In this document: piece after piece, positions 17,373 through 27,189 of the stretch
Layout of the letters: each line of letters opens with the position of its first letter
Numbering within the stretch: position 1 is the first letter of the stretch
Origin: Sphingomonadales bacterium
GTDB taxonomy: Bacteria; Pseudomonadota; Alphaproteobacteria; Sphingomonadales; Sphingomonadaceae
Assembly (NCBI GenBank): GCA_018971065.1
Contig: JAGWVC010000008.1
Location: 1-59,049 of the forward strand
DNA: 59,049 nucleotides
Reading direction: 5' to 3'
The notes under the pieces: model-generated
Database searches by the model: none
What the model saw: the letters and a program-made list of their open reading frames with translations, nothing else
Told to the model about the DNA's origin: nothing
Made by a program: the position numbers and the translations under genes

Positions 17373-17909
17373 TCAGTGGCCGGGGAATGCCATGAGCGCC
17401 TCGACCGCGACGCCGATGTCGCGCAGGCGGGCTGCGCCGCCCAGATCGGGCAAGTCGATTGCGAAAAGGGCCTGACTCACTCGGGCCCCTGCCTGACGCA
17501 GAAGTTGAACCGCTGCCGTCGCGGTGCCGCCGGTGGCGATGAGATCATCGACGACAACCACGCATTGGCCGGGTGAAACCGAGCCTGGATCGAGTTCGAG
17601 CGTGTCGGTGCCGTATTCCAGCGCATAGTCGATGGCGATGACCGGCACCGGGAGCTTGCCGGGCTTGCGGACGAGAACGAACGCGATGCCGAGTTGGGCG
17701 GCGACGGCGGCGCCGAAGATGAAGCCACGCGCTTCGACACCGGCAATAGCCTGGGCACCGGCGGCCCTCGCCTGTTCGGAAAGCAGGGCAACCGCAGTAC
17801 GGAACCCTTCGCCGTGACCGATCAGCGTGGTGATGTCTCGGAAAAGTATACCCGGCTTCGGGAAATCGGGAATGGTGCGGACGAGCTTTTCAAGGTCTGC
17901 GAGGATCAT
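17373..17909 (-). CDS. apt: Adenine phosphoribosyltransferase
   Basis: 178 aa from the ATG at 17909 (MILADLEKLVRTIPDFPKPG), the usual apt start; the longer frame only translates the hairpin upstream. Catalyses adenine + PRPP to AMP + PPi in purine salvage. The PRPP-binding loop is VVVVDDLIATGGTA (about 116-129). GVEARGFIFG is the conserved flexible-loop region. It lies downstream of the petABC operon, separated from it by a strong 12-bp hairpin, so it probably has its own promoter or relies on read-through. Confidence 0.95.
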   Translation of the reverse strand: MILADLEKLVRTIPDFPKPGILFRDITTLIGHGEGFRTAVALLSEQARAAGAQAIAGVEARGFIFGAAVAAQLGIAFVLVRKPGKLPVPVIAIDYALEYGTDTLELDPGSVSPGQCVVVVDDLIATGGTATAAVQLLRQAGARVSQALFAIDLPDLGGAARLRDIGVAVEALMAFPGH

Positions 17910-17938
17910 CGTGGGCGTTCCCAGGGCTGAAACGGGAA

Positions 17939-17970
17939 GCGCCCCTTGCACCGGGTGATGCAAGGGGCGC
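17939..17970 (-). terminator. Terminator hairpin after the cytochrome bc1 operon
   Basis: GCGCCCCTTGCA and TGCAAGGGGCGC form a perfect 12-bp stem with an 8-nt loop, 27 bp beyond the petC stop on the minus strand. Only a short T-rich tail follows. Confidence 0.7.
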
Positions 17971-17996
17971 TGGATTGCGTGGGACGATAGTCGGGC

Positions 17997-18818
17997 TCAG
18001 TGGCCCTTCTTGTCCGCCCAGATGTTGCGGTAGGACATGTAGCCCAGGATGGTGGCGAACAGCAGGAAGCCGAGCACCGACCAGCCGGTCTGCTTGCGCT
18101 TGTCGAGCTTGGGTTCGGCGGTCCACATCAGGAAGGCCGACACGTCCTGCGCCATCTGGTCAACCGTCGCCTTGGTGCCGTCCGAGTAGGAGACCTGGCC
18201 TTCGCTGGTCAGCGGCGGCGGCATGGCGATGTTGAGGTTGGCGAAGTACGGGTTGTAGAACAGGCCGTTCGGAGTCTTCGCCTCGGGGAACTTCTTGAGC
18301 AGTTCGGCCGGCTGGCTGGTGTACCCGGTCAGCAGCGAATAGATGTATTCCGAGCCACCGTGGCGCGCCTTGGCGACCAGCGACAGATCCGGCGGGTTGC
18401 CTTGGCCGGCGTAGACCACCGGCGGGAAGTGATCGGCGGCGAGGCCCTTGTGCGACTTCACTTCGCCGGTCTTCGGATCGTAGACCGGAACCTGGGCCTT
18501 GGCGGCGATCGCCTTGATCTCGGCCTGGTTGTAGCCGATCGCGGCGAGGTCGCGGTACGAAACCTGGCGCAGCGCGTGGCAGTTCGAGCAGACTTCCGAG
18601 TAGACCTTGAAGCCGCGCTGAAGCTGCGCGTTGTCGAACTTGCCGAAGCCGCCGTTGAAGCTGAAGCCGGCCGACGGTGCGTGCGGGTGTTCGTGGAACG
18701 CCTTTTCGACGGTGTGCGGCAGGCCATCGTGCGTCAGCCCGATGGTGCCGAGAACGAGGGACCAGGCCAGGGCCGCTGCGAAGAACAGCCCGACGAGGAA
18801 GGAGAAGATGCGGATCAT
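17997..18818 (-). CDS. petC: Cytochrome c1, ubiquinol-cytochrome c reductase
   Basis: 273 aa from the ATG at 18818 (MIRIFSFLVG), which gives a signal peptide. Covalent heme site C77-S-N-C80-H81. The axial Met is expected in the IAMPPPL segment. A C-terminal membrane anchor (about 245-262, SVLGFLLFATILGYM) precedes a lysine-rich cytoplasmic tail. Passes electrons from the Rieske protein to soluble or membrane cytochrome c. Third gene of petABC, 22 bp after the cytochrome b stop. Confidence 0.96.
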   Translation of the reverse strand: MIRIFSFLVGLFFAAALAWSLVLGTIGLTHDGLPHTVEKAFHEHPHAPSAGFSFNGGFGKFDNAQLQRGFKVYSEVCSNCHALRQVSYRDLAAIGYNQAEIKAIAAKAQVPVYDPKTGEVKSHKGLAADHFPPVVYAGQGNPPDLSLVAKARHGGSEYIYSLLTGYTSQPAELLKKFPEAKTPNGLFYNPYFANLNIAMPPPLTSEGQVSYSDGTKATVDQMAQDVSAFLMWTAEPKLDKRKQTGWSVLGFLLFATILGYMSYRNIWADKKGH

Positions 18819-18840
18819 CGTGTTATGCCCCTCGCTCGGT

Positions 18841-20121
18841 TCAGGCCTGCGCGCCAAGCGACGCGTGGTCATCGGCGCCCAGCACCGACTCGGTGATCGA
18901 GTACGGCAGCGGATCGGGCTTCTCGATCGACGAGACGATCGGGAGGATGACCAGGAAGTGGAGGAAATAGTACATCGCCGCGATCTGGCTGATGATCACG
19001 AAGGGTTCTTCGGCCGGCGAGCCGCCGCAGTAGCCGAGGACGGCCGCATCGACGAGCAGGGCATAGAAGAACTTGCGATACAGCGGACGATAGCGCGCCG
19101 AGCGGACCGGCGAACGATCGAGCCAGGGCAGCAGGAACCAGACCAGGATGGCCGAGAACATGGCGAGCACGCCGAGCAGCTTGGCCGGGAAGATCAGGAA
19201 GTCCTGGGTGAAGGCGCGCAGGATCGCGTAGAACGGCCAGAAGTACCATTCGGGAACGATGTGCGCCGGGGTCTGCATCGGGTTGGCCGGGATGTAGTTG
19301 TCCGGGTGGCCGAGCGCGTTGGGGAAGAAGAACACCATCGCGAAGTACAGGAACAGGAACGCACCGGCGGCCCAGCCGTCCTTGGCGATGAAGTACGGGT
19401 AGAACGGAACGGTATCGCTCTCGGTCTTGACCTCGACGCCGGTGGGGTTCGACGAACCCGGGATGTGCAGCGCCCAGATGTGCAGCACGACCACGCCGAC
19501 AATGACGAACGGCAGCAGGAAGTGCAGCGAGAAGAAGCGGTTAAGCGCGGCGTTGTCCGGGGCGAAGCCACCGAGCAGCCAGTGCTGGATCGGCTCACCC
19601 ACCAGCGGGATGGCGCCGAACAGGCCGGTGATGACCTTGGCACCCCAGAAGCTCATCTGGCCCCAGGGAAGCACGTAGCCCATGAACGCGGTGGCCATCA
19701 TCAGCAGGAAGATGACGACGCCGAGCAGCCACACCATTTCGCGGGGGGCCTTGTAGGACCCGAAGTAGAAGCCGCGGAAGATGTGGATGTAAATAACCAC
19801 AAAGAACGCCGAGGCGCCATTGGCGTGCGCATAACGCAGCATCCAGCCCCAGTTGACGTCGCGCATGATGTGCTCGACCGAATCGAACGCCACGCCGGCG
19901 TTGGCGGCATAGTGCATGGCCAGGATGACGCCGGTGACGATCTGGATGCCGAGGCAGATGAGCGCCAGGAAACCGAAGTTCCACCAGTAGTTCAGGTTGC
20001 GCGGCACCGGATAGCCGCCGCCGACCGCGTTGAAGACGAAGCGCGGAAGGGGCAGTTTCTCATCCATCCACACCATGAAGGGGTGGCTCGGCTTGTAATC
20101 GTTCGCCCAGGGAAAGCTCAT
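18841..20121 (-). CDS. petB: Cytochrome b of the bc1 complex
   Basis: 426 aa with eight hydrophobic segments. Heme-b histidines appear in the LAMHY/YAHANG helix pair and in [18 protein letters not shown]. The Qo-site PEWY motif is present ([16 protein letters not shown]). PPi-free, full length and typical of alphaproteobacterial cytochrome b, with the two halves fused. It carries the quinol oxidation and reduction sites of the bc1 complex in the inner membrane. It sits between the Rieske and cytochrome c1 genes in one operon. Confidence 0.97.
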   Translation of the reverse strand: MSFPWANDYKPSHPFMVWMDEKLPLPRFVFNAVGGGYPVPRNLNYWWNFGFLALICLGIQIVTGVILAMHYAANAGVAFDSVEHIMRDVNWGWMLRYAHANGASAFFVVIYIHIFRGFYFGSYKAPREMVWLLGVVIFLLMMATAFMGYVLPWGQMSFWGAKVITGLFGAIPLVGEPIQHWLLGGFAPDNAALNRFFSLHFLLPFVIVGVVVLHIWALHIPGSSNPTGVEVKTESDTVPFYPYFIAKDGWAAGAFLFLYFAMVFFFPNALGHPDNYIPANPMQTPAHIVPEWYFWPFYAILRAFTQDFLIFPAKLLGVLAMFSAILVWFLLPWLDRSPVRSARYRPLYRKFFYALLVDAAVLGYCGGSPAEEPFVIISQIAAMYYFLHFLVILPIVSSIEKPDPLPYSITESVLGADDHASLGAQA

Positions 20122-20150
20122 TTGCGTGACCTCGGTAAAAGCTTCTGACG

Positions 20151-20711
20151 TCAGCCGATCTTGACGACGGTGTCGGACGTGAATTCGTACACGGGAACCT
20201 CAAGGTTCTTCGGCGCGGGACCTTTGCGGATGCGCGCGGCGGTATCGTACTGCGAACCGTGGCACGGGCAGAAATAACCGCCGAACTCACCCTTGGTCTC
20301 ACCCTCGCCGGCGCCGAGCGGCACGCAACCGAGGTGCGTGCAGACGCCCATCGTGATCAGCCAGTTGGCCTTGCCGGGCTTGGTGCGCTGTTCGAGCGTT
20401 TCGGGATCGCGCAGCGACGAGACATCAACCTTCTGCGCCGACTTGATCTCGTCAGGCGTGAGGTTGCGGATGAACACCGGCTGCTTGCGGAACATGCCCT
20501 TGATGGCTTGGCCCGGCTTGATCGCGCTGATGTCGATCTCGGTCGAGCTTTCGGCCAGAACGTCGGCCGAGGGGGCCATCTGGCTGATCAGCGGGTAGAG
20601 CGATGCCACCGCGCCGACGCCGGCGGCGCTGACTGCGGCGATATTGATGAAATCGCGCCGCCGCACCCCTTCACCATGATCCGGAGTGCCGATGACCGCT
20701 TCGTCTGCCAT
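20151..20711 (-). CDS. petA: Rieske iron-sulfur protein of the bc1 complex
   Basis: 186 aa. A twin-arginine-like [20 protein letters not shown] anchor lies at about 17-40. The [2Fe-2S] ligand boxes are CTHLGC and CPCHGS (about residues 130 and 150). Transfers electrons from ubiquinol at the Qo site to cytochrome c1. First gene of the petABC operon, with 29 bp to cytochrome b. The ~330-bp region upstream should contain the operon promoter. Confidence 0.97.
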   Translation of the reverse strand: MADEAVIGTPDHGEGVRRRDFINIAAVSAAGVGAVASLYPLISQMAPSADVLAESSTEIDISAIKPGQAIKGMFRKQPVFIRNLTPDEIKSAQKVDVSSLRDPETLEQRTKPGKANWLITMGVCTHLGCVPLGAGEGETKGEFGGYFCPCHGSQYDTAARIRKGPAPKNLEVPVYEFTSDTVVKIG

Positions 20712-21042
20712 GATAGACCCTTAGCTGCTGCGCCGACGCAGGCCCCTCGAGGCCGACGCCGTATTACGATACTTTCGTCGCGAAAGGCCCGGACGGCAAT
20801 GCCGCCCGACAGGATGGAAACCCATTGCACTTGCCCGTTAACCCGGCGCCGGTGCCCCCGCTGACGCTGGACCCAACCGGCGGAAAGTGCCGCGGGAAAA
20901 CCCCCTGTTGCCCACCCCTGCCCCGGACAAAGCCCGGGCAGATGCCGACTTGGGAGGGCTGATAGACGCGAAAACCCCGGCTGCCAACCGCCTTTTTAAC
21001 ACTGCGGGCGGTTGGTCGAAAAGCATCGCGAATGGCGCGGAT
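20712..21042. other. Non-coding region upstream of petABC and downstream of pgeF
   Basis: No supported gene. It contains a likely pgeF terminator hairpin (20984-21015) and a GGCGG/CCGCC-type hairpin near 20790-20810. The petABC promoter should lie here on the minus strand, but I see no clean -35/-10 pair. Confidence 0.5.
20984..21015 (-). terminator. Candidate terminator of pgeF
   Basis: On the minus strand CCAACCGCC and GGCGGTTGG form a 9-bp stem with a 14-nt loop, 28 bp past the pgeF stop. A GGGGTTTT tract follows a little later. Confidence 0.5.
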
Positions 21043-21819
21043 TCACGATGCGGGAAGGCCGATCAGCGCAATCTGGCGGCCGTAATCCGGCTCGGCGCGG
21101 TGGGTGGCGCGGCGAAACGAGTAGAAGCGGGCGGGATCGGTGTAGGTGTCCAGGCTCAAGCCATCGATCCGGGCAATGCCGGCGCGATACCACAGCCGGT
21201 CCTGAACGTAGCCCTGGAGATCGAATTGCCAGTGGCCGGGGCGGCTGGCTGCGATGAAGCGGTCGTCGGGTCCGACGGGGTCCGCGAGAATGCGCGCGCG
21301 GAAAGCGTCGTCCACCTCGTAGCTGGCCATGCGGATGCACGGGCCGATCGCGGCGACGATGCGGTCGCGCCGGGCGCCCAGCCTGACCATCGCATCGACG
21401 GTGGCTTCGCACACACCGCCGAAGGCACCCTTCCAGCCGGCATGGGCGGCGCCGATGACGCCCGCTTCCGCGTCGGCGAGCAGCACGGGCGCGCAATCTG
21501 CGGTGACGATGCCGAGCAGCAGGCCGGGGCGGTTGGTGACGAGCGCGTCGGCGTGAGGGCGATCGGCGTCGGGCCATTCGGCCGCTTCGACGCAATCGGG
21601 CGAGTGGACCTGGTAGACGGTGACCAGCCGCGCGCCGGGCAGGACGGCTGCGACGGCGCGGGCGCGGTTTTCGGCGACGGCGGTGGGATCGTCGGCGCTG
21701 CCGAGACCGACGTTGAGCCCGGCGACGAGACCGCTGGAGACGCCGCCGCGCCGGCCGAGGAAGCCGTGGGGAAGGCCTGCGAGCACCTTGGCGGCGATGA
21801 CTTCGACCGAATCAGTCAA
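21043..21819 (-). CDS. pgeF: Polyphenol oxidase/YfiH-family purine nucleoside phosphorylase-like protein
   Basis: 258 aa, full length for the YfiH/LACC1 family. Conserved metal-site segments are visible: VYQVHSPDCVE, TADCAPVLL, HAGWKG (about 137-142) and IGPCIRMASYEV. In Escherichia coli the homologue acts as a peptidoglycan editing factor, and other members have purine nucleoside phosphorylase activity. The exact substrate here is not predictable. The start overlaps the aminopeptidase N stop by 8 bp, so the two are co-transcribed. Confidence 0.9.
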   Translation of the reverse strand: MTDSVEVIAAKVLAGLPHGFLGRRGGVSSGLVAGLNVGLGSADDPTAVAENRARAVAAVLPGARLVTVYQVHSPDCVEAAEWPDADRPHADALVTNRPGLLLGIVTADCAPVLLADAEAGVIGAAHAGWKGAFGGVCEATVDAMVRLGARRDRIVAAIGPCIRMASYEVDDAFRARILADPVGPDDRFIAASRPGHWQFDLQGYVQDRLWYRAGIARIDGLSLDTYTDPARFYSFRRATHRAEPDYGRQIALIGLPAS

Positions 21820-24421
21820 GGCTTTTGCCGACCTGTTCGCGGGTGTCGCGCGACAGCGCCGAGGCGGCGGCGATGCGTTCGAGCTGGGCGCGCATCAGCG
21901 CGGCGCGGGCGGGTTCGACACGGCGCCAGCGGCCGAGCGGCGGCACGAAGCGTGCGGCGGTCTGCGGGTTGAGCGGATCGAGCGCGAGGATCAGGTCGCC
22001 GATCATGCGATAGCCCTCACCATCGGCGGCGTGGAAGGCCCCGGCGTTGACCGCGAAGCCCATGTAGAGCGCGCGGACGCGGTTGGGGTTGCTCATGGTG
22101 AAATCGGGGTGCGTGGCGAGCGCCTTGACGTGGGCGAGCGCGTCGCGGTGCAGCGAGCCGGACTGAAGCGAGAACCACTTGTCGATGACCAGCGCGTCGC
22201 CGTCGTAGCGCTGGCGGAAATCGGCGAGGCATTCGGCTCGGGCGGGATGATCGAGGCCGCACAGCACCATCAAGGCGCCCTGTCGGTCGGTCATGTTGGT
22301 GGCGGCGCGGTATTGCGCGGCGGCGCGGCGGGCGGCTTCGGCGGGATCGGCGGCGGCGAGCAGGGTGAGCGCCTGGGTCTTGACCTTGCGCGCGCCCTTG
22401 GCGGTGGCGTCGAGCGCGAACGGCACCGCGCTGGCGGACTCGTGCAGGGCGGCGAGATCGGCGGCCAGATCGCGGCCGATACGGGCCTTCAGCGCTTCGC
22501 GGGCGGTGCGGATGGCCTGGGGGTTCGAGGTGTCGAGCTGTTCGGCGAGGTAGGATTCGGACGGCAGCACCATCAGTTCGCCGCGCATCAGGTCATCCAG
22601 CGCCTTGTCCGCGAGAACGGCGCGGAAGGCGGTGACGATGGCGTCCTCGCCGGCCGGGTCAGAGCCGCCCCCGAGCTTGGCGACGAGATGGCGGACGGTG
22701 AGGCTTTGCATCGCCTCGTAGCGGGCGAAAGGATCGTCATCGTGCGCGGCGAGAAAGACGAGATCGTCCGGTGTGGTGTCGGCGTCGATCGCGACCGGGG
22801 CGGAATAGCCGCGATTGAGCGACAGCACCGGGCGGGCGGCAAAGCCGGGGAAGCGGAAGGTGGCTTCGGCGTCTTCGAGCACGACGAGGCGTTCGCCGCC
22901 GTGCGTGCCGGTGGCGCGATCGTAGAGCGCGAGGCGCAGCGGGACCGGCATCGGCTGCTTCTCGGGCTGACCCGGCGTGGGCGGCACGGTCTGGGTGAGG
23001 CGGAGGACCGCTTCGTTGCCTTCGTGGCTGAGGTGGGCGGTGAGCTGGGGGGTGCCGGCCTGGCTGTACCAGCGGCGGAATTTGGTGAGGTCGATCCCGG
23101 CCCCGTCCTCGATCGCCTTCACGAAATCCTCGCAGGTGGCGGCCTCGCCGTCGTGGCGGGCGAAGTAAAGGTCGGTGCCCTGGCGGAAGCGTTCTTCACC
23201 CGTCATCGTGCGCATCATGCGGATGACTTCGGCGCCCTTGTTGTAGACGGTGGCGGTGTAGAAGTTGGAGATTTCCTGATAGGAATCGGGGCGGATCGGG
23301 TGCGCGAGCGGGCCGGAATCCTCAGGGAACTGGGCCGAGCGGAGGACGCGGACATCCTCGATGCGCTTGACCGCTTCGCTGCCCATGCTGGCGCTGAAGA
23401 GCTGGTCGCGCAGGACGGTGAAACCTTCCTTGAGGGAAAGCTGGAACCAGTCGCGGCAGGTGACGCGGTTGCCCGACCAGTTGTGGAAGTATTCGTGGCC
23501 GATGACGCCTTCGACGCCGTCGTAATCGCCGTCGGTGGCGGTTTCGGGGTCAGCCAGGACGTAGCGGGTGTTGAAGACGTTGAGGCCCTTGTTCTCCATC
23601 GCGCCCATGTTGAAATCGGAGACGGCGACGATGTTGTAGAGATCGAGGTCGTATTCGCGGCCGAACACGTCCTCGTCCCACTTCATCGAGTTGATCAACG
23701 CGCGCATGGCGTGGTGGGTGCGATCCTCATCACCGGGGCGGACCCAGATATTGAGGGTGACGGCGCGGCCGCCGCAAGTGGTGAAGGTGTCGGAGTTGGC
23801 GACGAGATCGCCGGCGACGAGCGCGAACAGGTACGAGGGCTTGGGCCAGGGATCGTGCCATTCGGCCCAGTGGGTGCCGGATTCGCCTTCGCCCGAGGCG
23901 GTGCAGTTGCCGTTGGCGAGGAGGATGGGGAACGCAGCCTTGTTGCCCGACATGCGGACGCGGTAGATCGACAGCACGTCGGGGCGATCGGGGAAGAAAG
24001 TGATGCGGCGGAAGCCTTCCGCCTCGCACTGGGTGCAGAGCATGTTGTTCGAGGCGTAGAGCCCCATGAGCTGGCTGTTGGCCAGCGGATTGAGCGCGGT
24101 TGCGATGATGACGTCGTGGGCATCGCCGGGGAGGTCGATCAGCAGGTCATGGCCGTCCATGCGCCAGTCGGCGCGGGGTGCGCCATCGACGCGGACGGCG
24201 CGGGCGGCGATGCCGTCGCCGTTGAGGCGCAGCGTGGCGCTGGCTGTGGCGGCCGGATTGCGGCGGACCGACAGGGTGGCGGTGACGGTGGTGGCTTCGA
24301 GACCGAGCGCGAAATCGAGGTGGACCTGCGGGACCAGCCATGCGGGCGGTTGATAGTCCGCGCGGAGGATGACGGGGGGCGGGGTCTGGGCGGCGAGTTC
24401 GGGGGAAGCGGCAATATCCAT
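21812..24421 (-). CDS. pepN: Aminopeptidase N (M1 metallopeptidase)
   Basis: 869 aa, the usual length of bacterial PepN with the DUF3458 C-terminal domains. The exopeptidase motif GAMEN is in SDFNMGAMENKGL, and zinc-binding HExxH is in VIGHEYFHNWSGNRV with the third ligand Glu in LSLKEGFTV. It removes N-terminal residues from peptides in the cytosol. No signal peptide. The ATG at 24421 is followed by a normal N-terminal beta domain. It is divergent from the epimerase-like gene at 24480, leaving a 58-bp promoter region. Confidence 0.95.
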   Translation of the reverse strand: MDIAASPELAAQTPPPVILRADYQPPAWLVPQVHLDFALGLEATTVTATLSVRRNPAATASATLRLNGDGIAARAVRVDGAPRADWRMDGHDLLIDLPGDAHDVIIATALNPLANSQLMGLYASNNMLCTQCEAEGFRRITFFPDRPDVLSIYRVRMSGNKAAFPILLANGNCTASGEGESGTHWAEWHDPWPKPSYLFALVAGDLVANSDTFTTCGGRAVTLNIWVRPGDEDRTHHAMRALINSMKWDEDVFGREYDLDLYNIVAVSDFNMGAMENKGLNVFNTRYVLADPETATDGDYDGVEGVIGHEYFHNWSGNRVTCRDWFQLSLKEGFTVLRDQLFSASMGSEAVKRIEDVRVLRSAQFPEDSGPLAHPIRPDSYQEISNFYTATVYNKGAEVIRMMRTMTGEERFRQGTDLYFARHDGEAATCEDFVKAIEDGAGIDLTKFRRWYSQAGTPQLTAHLSHEGNEAVLRLTQTVPPTPGQPEKQPMPVPLRLALYDRATGTHGGERLVVLEDAEATFRFPGFAARPVLSLNRGYSAPVAIDADTTPDDLVFLAAHDDDPFARYEAMQSLTVRHLVAKLGGGSDPAGEDAIVTAFRAVLADKALDDLMRGELMVLPSESYLAEQLDTSNPQAIRTAREALKARIGRDLAADLAALHESASAVPFALDATAKGARKVKTQALTLLAAADPAEAARRAAAQYRAATNMTDRQGALMVLCGLDHPARAECLADFRQRYDGDALVIDKWFSLQSGSLHRDALAHVKALATHPDFTMSNPNRVRALYMGFAVNAGAFHAADGEGYRMIGDLILALDPLNPQTAARFVPPLGRWRRVEPARAALMRAQLERIAAASALSRDTREQVGKSLD

Positions 24422-24479
24422 GAGGGTATCCTTAGACGAAGCATTTCCGAATGCCAGCCGGAGCGGTTAGGCTGGGAGG

Positions 24480-25295
24480 ATGAAACGGTTGTTCGTGTTC
24501 GGGCTGGGGTATTCCGCATTGCGGATTGCGCGGGCGTGGGAAGCGCGGGGGGGCGAGGTGATCGCGACCGGGCGCGACGGGACCTTGCGGTTCGACGATG
24601 CCGGGAACGTGCGGGCGGCGCTGGCGGATGCCGATGCGGTGCTGAGTTCGGTGCCGCCGGATGGCGTAGGGAGCGATCCGGTATTGGCGCATTATGGTGC
24701 GGCTATTGCGGGGAAGCGGCTGGCGTACCTGTCATCGACCGGGGTCTATGGCGATAGCGGCGGGGCGTGGGTGGACGAGACCGCGCCGACCGGGCGGGGG
24801 CGACGGACGGCGCGGGCGGAGGCGGATGCGGCGTGGCTGGCGCTGGGGGCGCGGGTGTTCCGGCTGCCGGGGATCTATGGCCCGGGGCGGAGCGCGCTGG
24901 AGCGGGTGCGCGAGGGCAAGGCGCATCGCATCGATTTGCCGGGGCAGGTGTTCAGCCGGGTGCATGTGGACGACATTGCCGCCGGGGTGATGGCGGGGTG
25001 GGATGCGGCGCCGGGGGCGTACAACCTGGCGGATGATCGGCCGGGGAGCCAGAACGCGGTGATCGAGGAAGCGTGCCGGTTGCTGGGGGTGGCGGCGCCG
25101 CCGTTGCGGGGGCTGGACGAGGCGGGGCTGTCGCCGATGGCGCGGGGGTTCTATGCCGAGAACCGGCGGGTGGCGAATGGCAAGGCGAAGCGGGTGCTGG
25201 GGTGGCGGCCGTTGTTTCCGACGTTTCGCGAGGGGCTGCGGCAGTGTTTAGCGGCGGCCGCCGAGGGCGATGACCATGCCGGTGAGGGCCAATAG
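24480..25295 (+). CDS. NAD(P)-dependent epimerase/SDR-like protein (YeeZ type)
   Basis: 271 aa. An N-terminal Rossmann motif GLGYSA (about 9-14) and YLSSTGVYGD with a downstream Gly-rich segment match extended SDR proteins of the YeeZ type. The catalytic Tyr-x-x-x-Lys is not obvious; GVYGDSGGAW replaces a standard YxxxK, as in several atypical members, so it may act on an unknown substrate or not be a classical epimerase. The last 48 bp overlap the end of the convergent EamA permease gene. Codon use at the 3' end stays GC-rich in both frames, so the overlap is plausible. Confidence 0.75.
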   Translation: MKRLFVFGLGYSALRIARAWEARGGEVIATGRDGTLRFDDAGNVRAALADADAVLSSVPPDGVGSDPVLAHYGAAIAGKRLAYLSSTGVYGDSGGAWVDETAPTGRGRRTARAEADAAWLALGARVFRLPGIYGPGRSALERVREGKAHRIDLPGQVFSRVHVDDIAAGVMAGWDAAPGAYNLADDRPGSQNAVIEEACRLLGVAAPPLRGLDEAGLSPMARGFYAENRRVANGKAKRVLGWRPLFPTFREGLRQCLAAAAEGDDHAGEGQ

Positions 25296-26144
25296 CGAGC
25301 CGGCGATGGCGAGGGTGCCCCAGACGTAGCCTTCGAACAGCGTGGACAGCGCCATCGCGATGACCGGGGTGGCGACGCTGTTGTAGGCGGCGGGGCCGGC
25401 GCCCATGCGGCGGATCAGCAGGAAGTAGAGCGGAAAGGTGACCACCGAGCCGACGATGGCGAGGTAGGCGGTGCCGAGAAACCACGCCGGGCGCGGATCG
25501 ATGACCGGGGGGCCGGCGGTGGCGAGGGCATAGGCCGTGTCGATCAGCGCGCCCCAGATCATCGACCACGCCATCAGCGGCACGCCGCCGGTGCGGCGGG
25601 CGACATCGCCGGCCTGGAGGACGTTGGCGATGGAGGCGGAGAGCATCGCGGCGACGGAAAGCGCGACGCCGAGCAGGACGGCGTTGCCGGCGGGGGCGAT
25701 CTGCGCCTCATGCGCGAGCAGCAGGGCGATGCCGGCGATGGCGACGGCGGAACCGGCGAGGAAACGCCGGGTGAGCTTGGTGCCGAGGAAGAGTGCCGAG
25801 AACAGCGCGTTGGGCACCAGCAGCAGCGCGATGATGACCGCGACGACGCCCGAGGTGAGGTGGCGTTCGGCCTGGTAGACGAATTCGTAATTGCCGCAGA
25901 ACTGGGTGAGGCCGACGAGGAAGGCGAGGCGCTGGCCGCCGGCGGGGAGGCGCAGCGAATCGCCGCGCACTTTCGCGAGGGCGACCATGCCGAGGCTGGC
26001 GAGCAGGAAGCGCCAGGCGACGTTCCACGCGGCGGGGACGTGCGCGAGCTGGTCGCGGATGACGAACCAGGTGGAGCCCCAGATCAGCGTGACGAGGATG
26101 AAGGCCGAGATGGTCTGGCCGCGATGGGATTGGGCGTGGGTCAC
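25248..26144 (-). CDS. EamA/DMT-family permease
   Basis: 298 aa from the GTG at 26144, which overlaps the stop of the upstream aldolase gene (GTGA); upstream frame residues are not membrane-like. Ten hydrophobic helices in two EamA repeats. The N-terminal helix AFILVTLIWGSTWFVIRDQL is a family signature. Members export or import small metabolites such as amino acids. Coupling to a threonine aldolase-like enzyme hints at export of an amino acid or its product, which is inference. Confidence 0.85.
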   Translation of the reverse strand: MTHAQSHRGQTISAFILVTLIWGSTWFVIRDQLAHVPAAWNVAWRFLLASLGMVALAKVRGDSLRLPAGGQRLAFLVGLTQFCGNYEFVYQAERHLTSGVVAVIIALLLVPNALFSALFLGTKLTRRFLAGSAVAIAGIALLLAHEAQIAPAGNAVLLGVALSVAAMLSASIANVLQAGDVARRTGGVPLMAWSMIWGALIDTAYALATAGPPVIDPRPAWFLGTAYLAIVGSVVTFPLYFLLIRRMGAGPAAYNSVATPVIAMALSTLFEGYVWGTLAIAGSLLALTGMVIALGGRR

Positions 26145-27142
26145 AGCGTGGCGATGGCCTGCGCGAGCGCGGCGACGTGATCGGGGTTGGCGTTCCAGGC
26201 GGTGACGAGGCGGGCGCCGGAATCGCCCCAGTCGTAGAAGGCGAAGCCTCGCGCGCGGAGCGCAGCGCGTTCGGCCGGGGTGACGGTGAGGAACACCTCG
26301 TTGGCTTCGACCGGGTGAAGCAGGCGCTGGTTTGCGGCCGAGGCGAGTTCGGCGGCGGCGGCGTTGGCGGCGCGGGCGTTGGCGAGCCAGAGATCGTTGT
26401 CGAGCATCGCCAGAATCTGGGCGGCGAGGAAGCGGCCCTTCGACTGGAGGTGGCCGGCGCGCTTGCGACGAAGGCGGATGAGGTCGGCCAGGGCGGGATC
26501 GAAGCAGACGAGGGCTTCGGCGCCCATGCCGCCGTTCTTGACGCAGCCGAAGGTGAGCGCGGCGATGTGATCGGCGGCGCAGGCCTGGGCGGGGGTGCAG
26601 CCGAGGAAGGCGACGGCGTTGGCGAAGCGGGCGCCATCGATGTGGACGGCGAGGTTGTGGCGGCGGGCGGTGGCGGCGAGCGCGGCGAGTTCGGCGGGGT
26701 GGTAGACGCGGCCGTATTCGGTGGCCTGGGTGAGCGAGAGCGCGTGGGGCTGGACCTGGTGGACGCCGGGGCGGATGGGGGCGATGACGGCTTCGATGGC
26801 GGCGGGGGTGAGCTTGGCCCCCTGCCCTTCGGCCAGCATGAGCTTCGCGCCGTGGGTATAGAAGCCGGGGGCGCCGCATTCGTCGGTTTCGATGTGCGAT
26901 TCGCGGTGGCAGATGACGCCGCCGTGCGGCGGAACGAGCGCGGCAAGCGCGAGGCAGTTGGCGGCGGTGCCGGTGGCGACCCAGAGCACCGCGCATTCGC
27001 GGGCGAACAGGGCGGTGAAAGCGGCATCGAGTTCACGGCTGAGCGAATCGGCGTCGTAGGGCGCGTCGGTAGGGTCTGCGGCGCGCATCGCGTCCCAGAT
27101 CCGGGGGTGGACCGGCGCGGCATTGTCGGACATGAACTGCAT
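26141..27142 (-). CDS. Low-specificity L-threonine aldolase-like PLP enzyme
   Basis: 333 aa from the ATG at 27142 (MQFMSDNAAPVHPRI), the standard start of the family, with a second possible ATG at 27133. The Schiff-base lysine is in FGCVKNGGMGAEAL. HIDGARFANA carries the Asp-Gly-Ala-Arg motif contacting PLP, and HRESHIETDECGAP is conserved. Cleaves L-threonine or allo-threonine to glycine and acetaldehyde, or a related beta-hydroxy amino acid. It is co-translated with an EamA permease. Confidence 0.88.
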   Translation of the reverse strand: MQFMSDNAAPVHPRIWDAMRAADPTDAPYDADSLSRELDAAFTALFARECAVLWVATGTAANCLALAALVPPHGGVICHRESHIETDECGAPGFYTHGAKLMLAEGQGAKLTPAAIEAVIAPIRPGVHQVQPHALSLTQATEYGRVYHPAELAALAATARRHNLAVHIDGARFANAVAFLGCTPAQACAADHIAALTFGCVKNGGMGAEALVCFDPALADLIRLRRKRAGHLQSKGRFLAAQILAMLDNDLWLANARAANAAAAELASAANQRLLHPVEANEVFLTVTPAERAALRARGFAFYDWGDSGARLVTAWNANPDHVAALAQAIATL

Positions 27143-27189
27143 GGCGCCTTGGGTCGACAAGCCGGGGCGGCAAGTCAAGTCGCAAGGAT

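Noticed and set aside
18631..20148. A 505-codon plus-strand frame
   Set aside because: It is antisense to cytochromes c1 and b; the Glu/Asp/Val/Arg-rich composition mirrors their hydrophobic codons.
21620..24757. A 1045-codon open frame on the plus strand opposite aminopeptidase N
   Set aside because: It mirrors the GC-rich third positions of pepN and pgeF, has a Gly/Arg/Ala-biased composition and no domain. The minus-strand genes have clear motifs.
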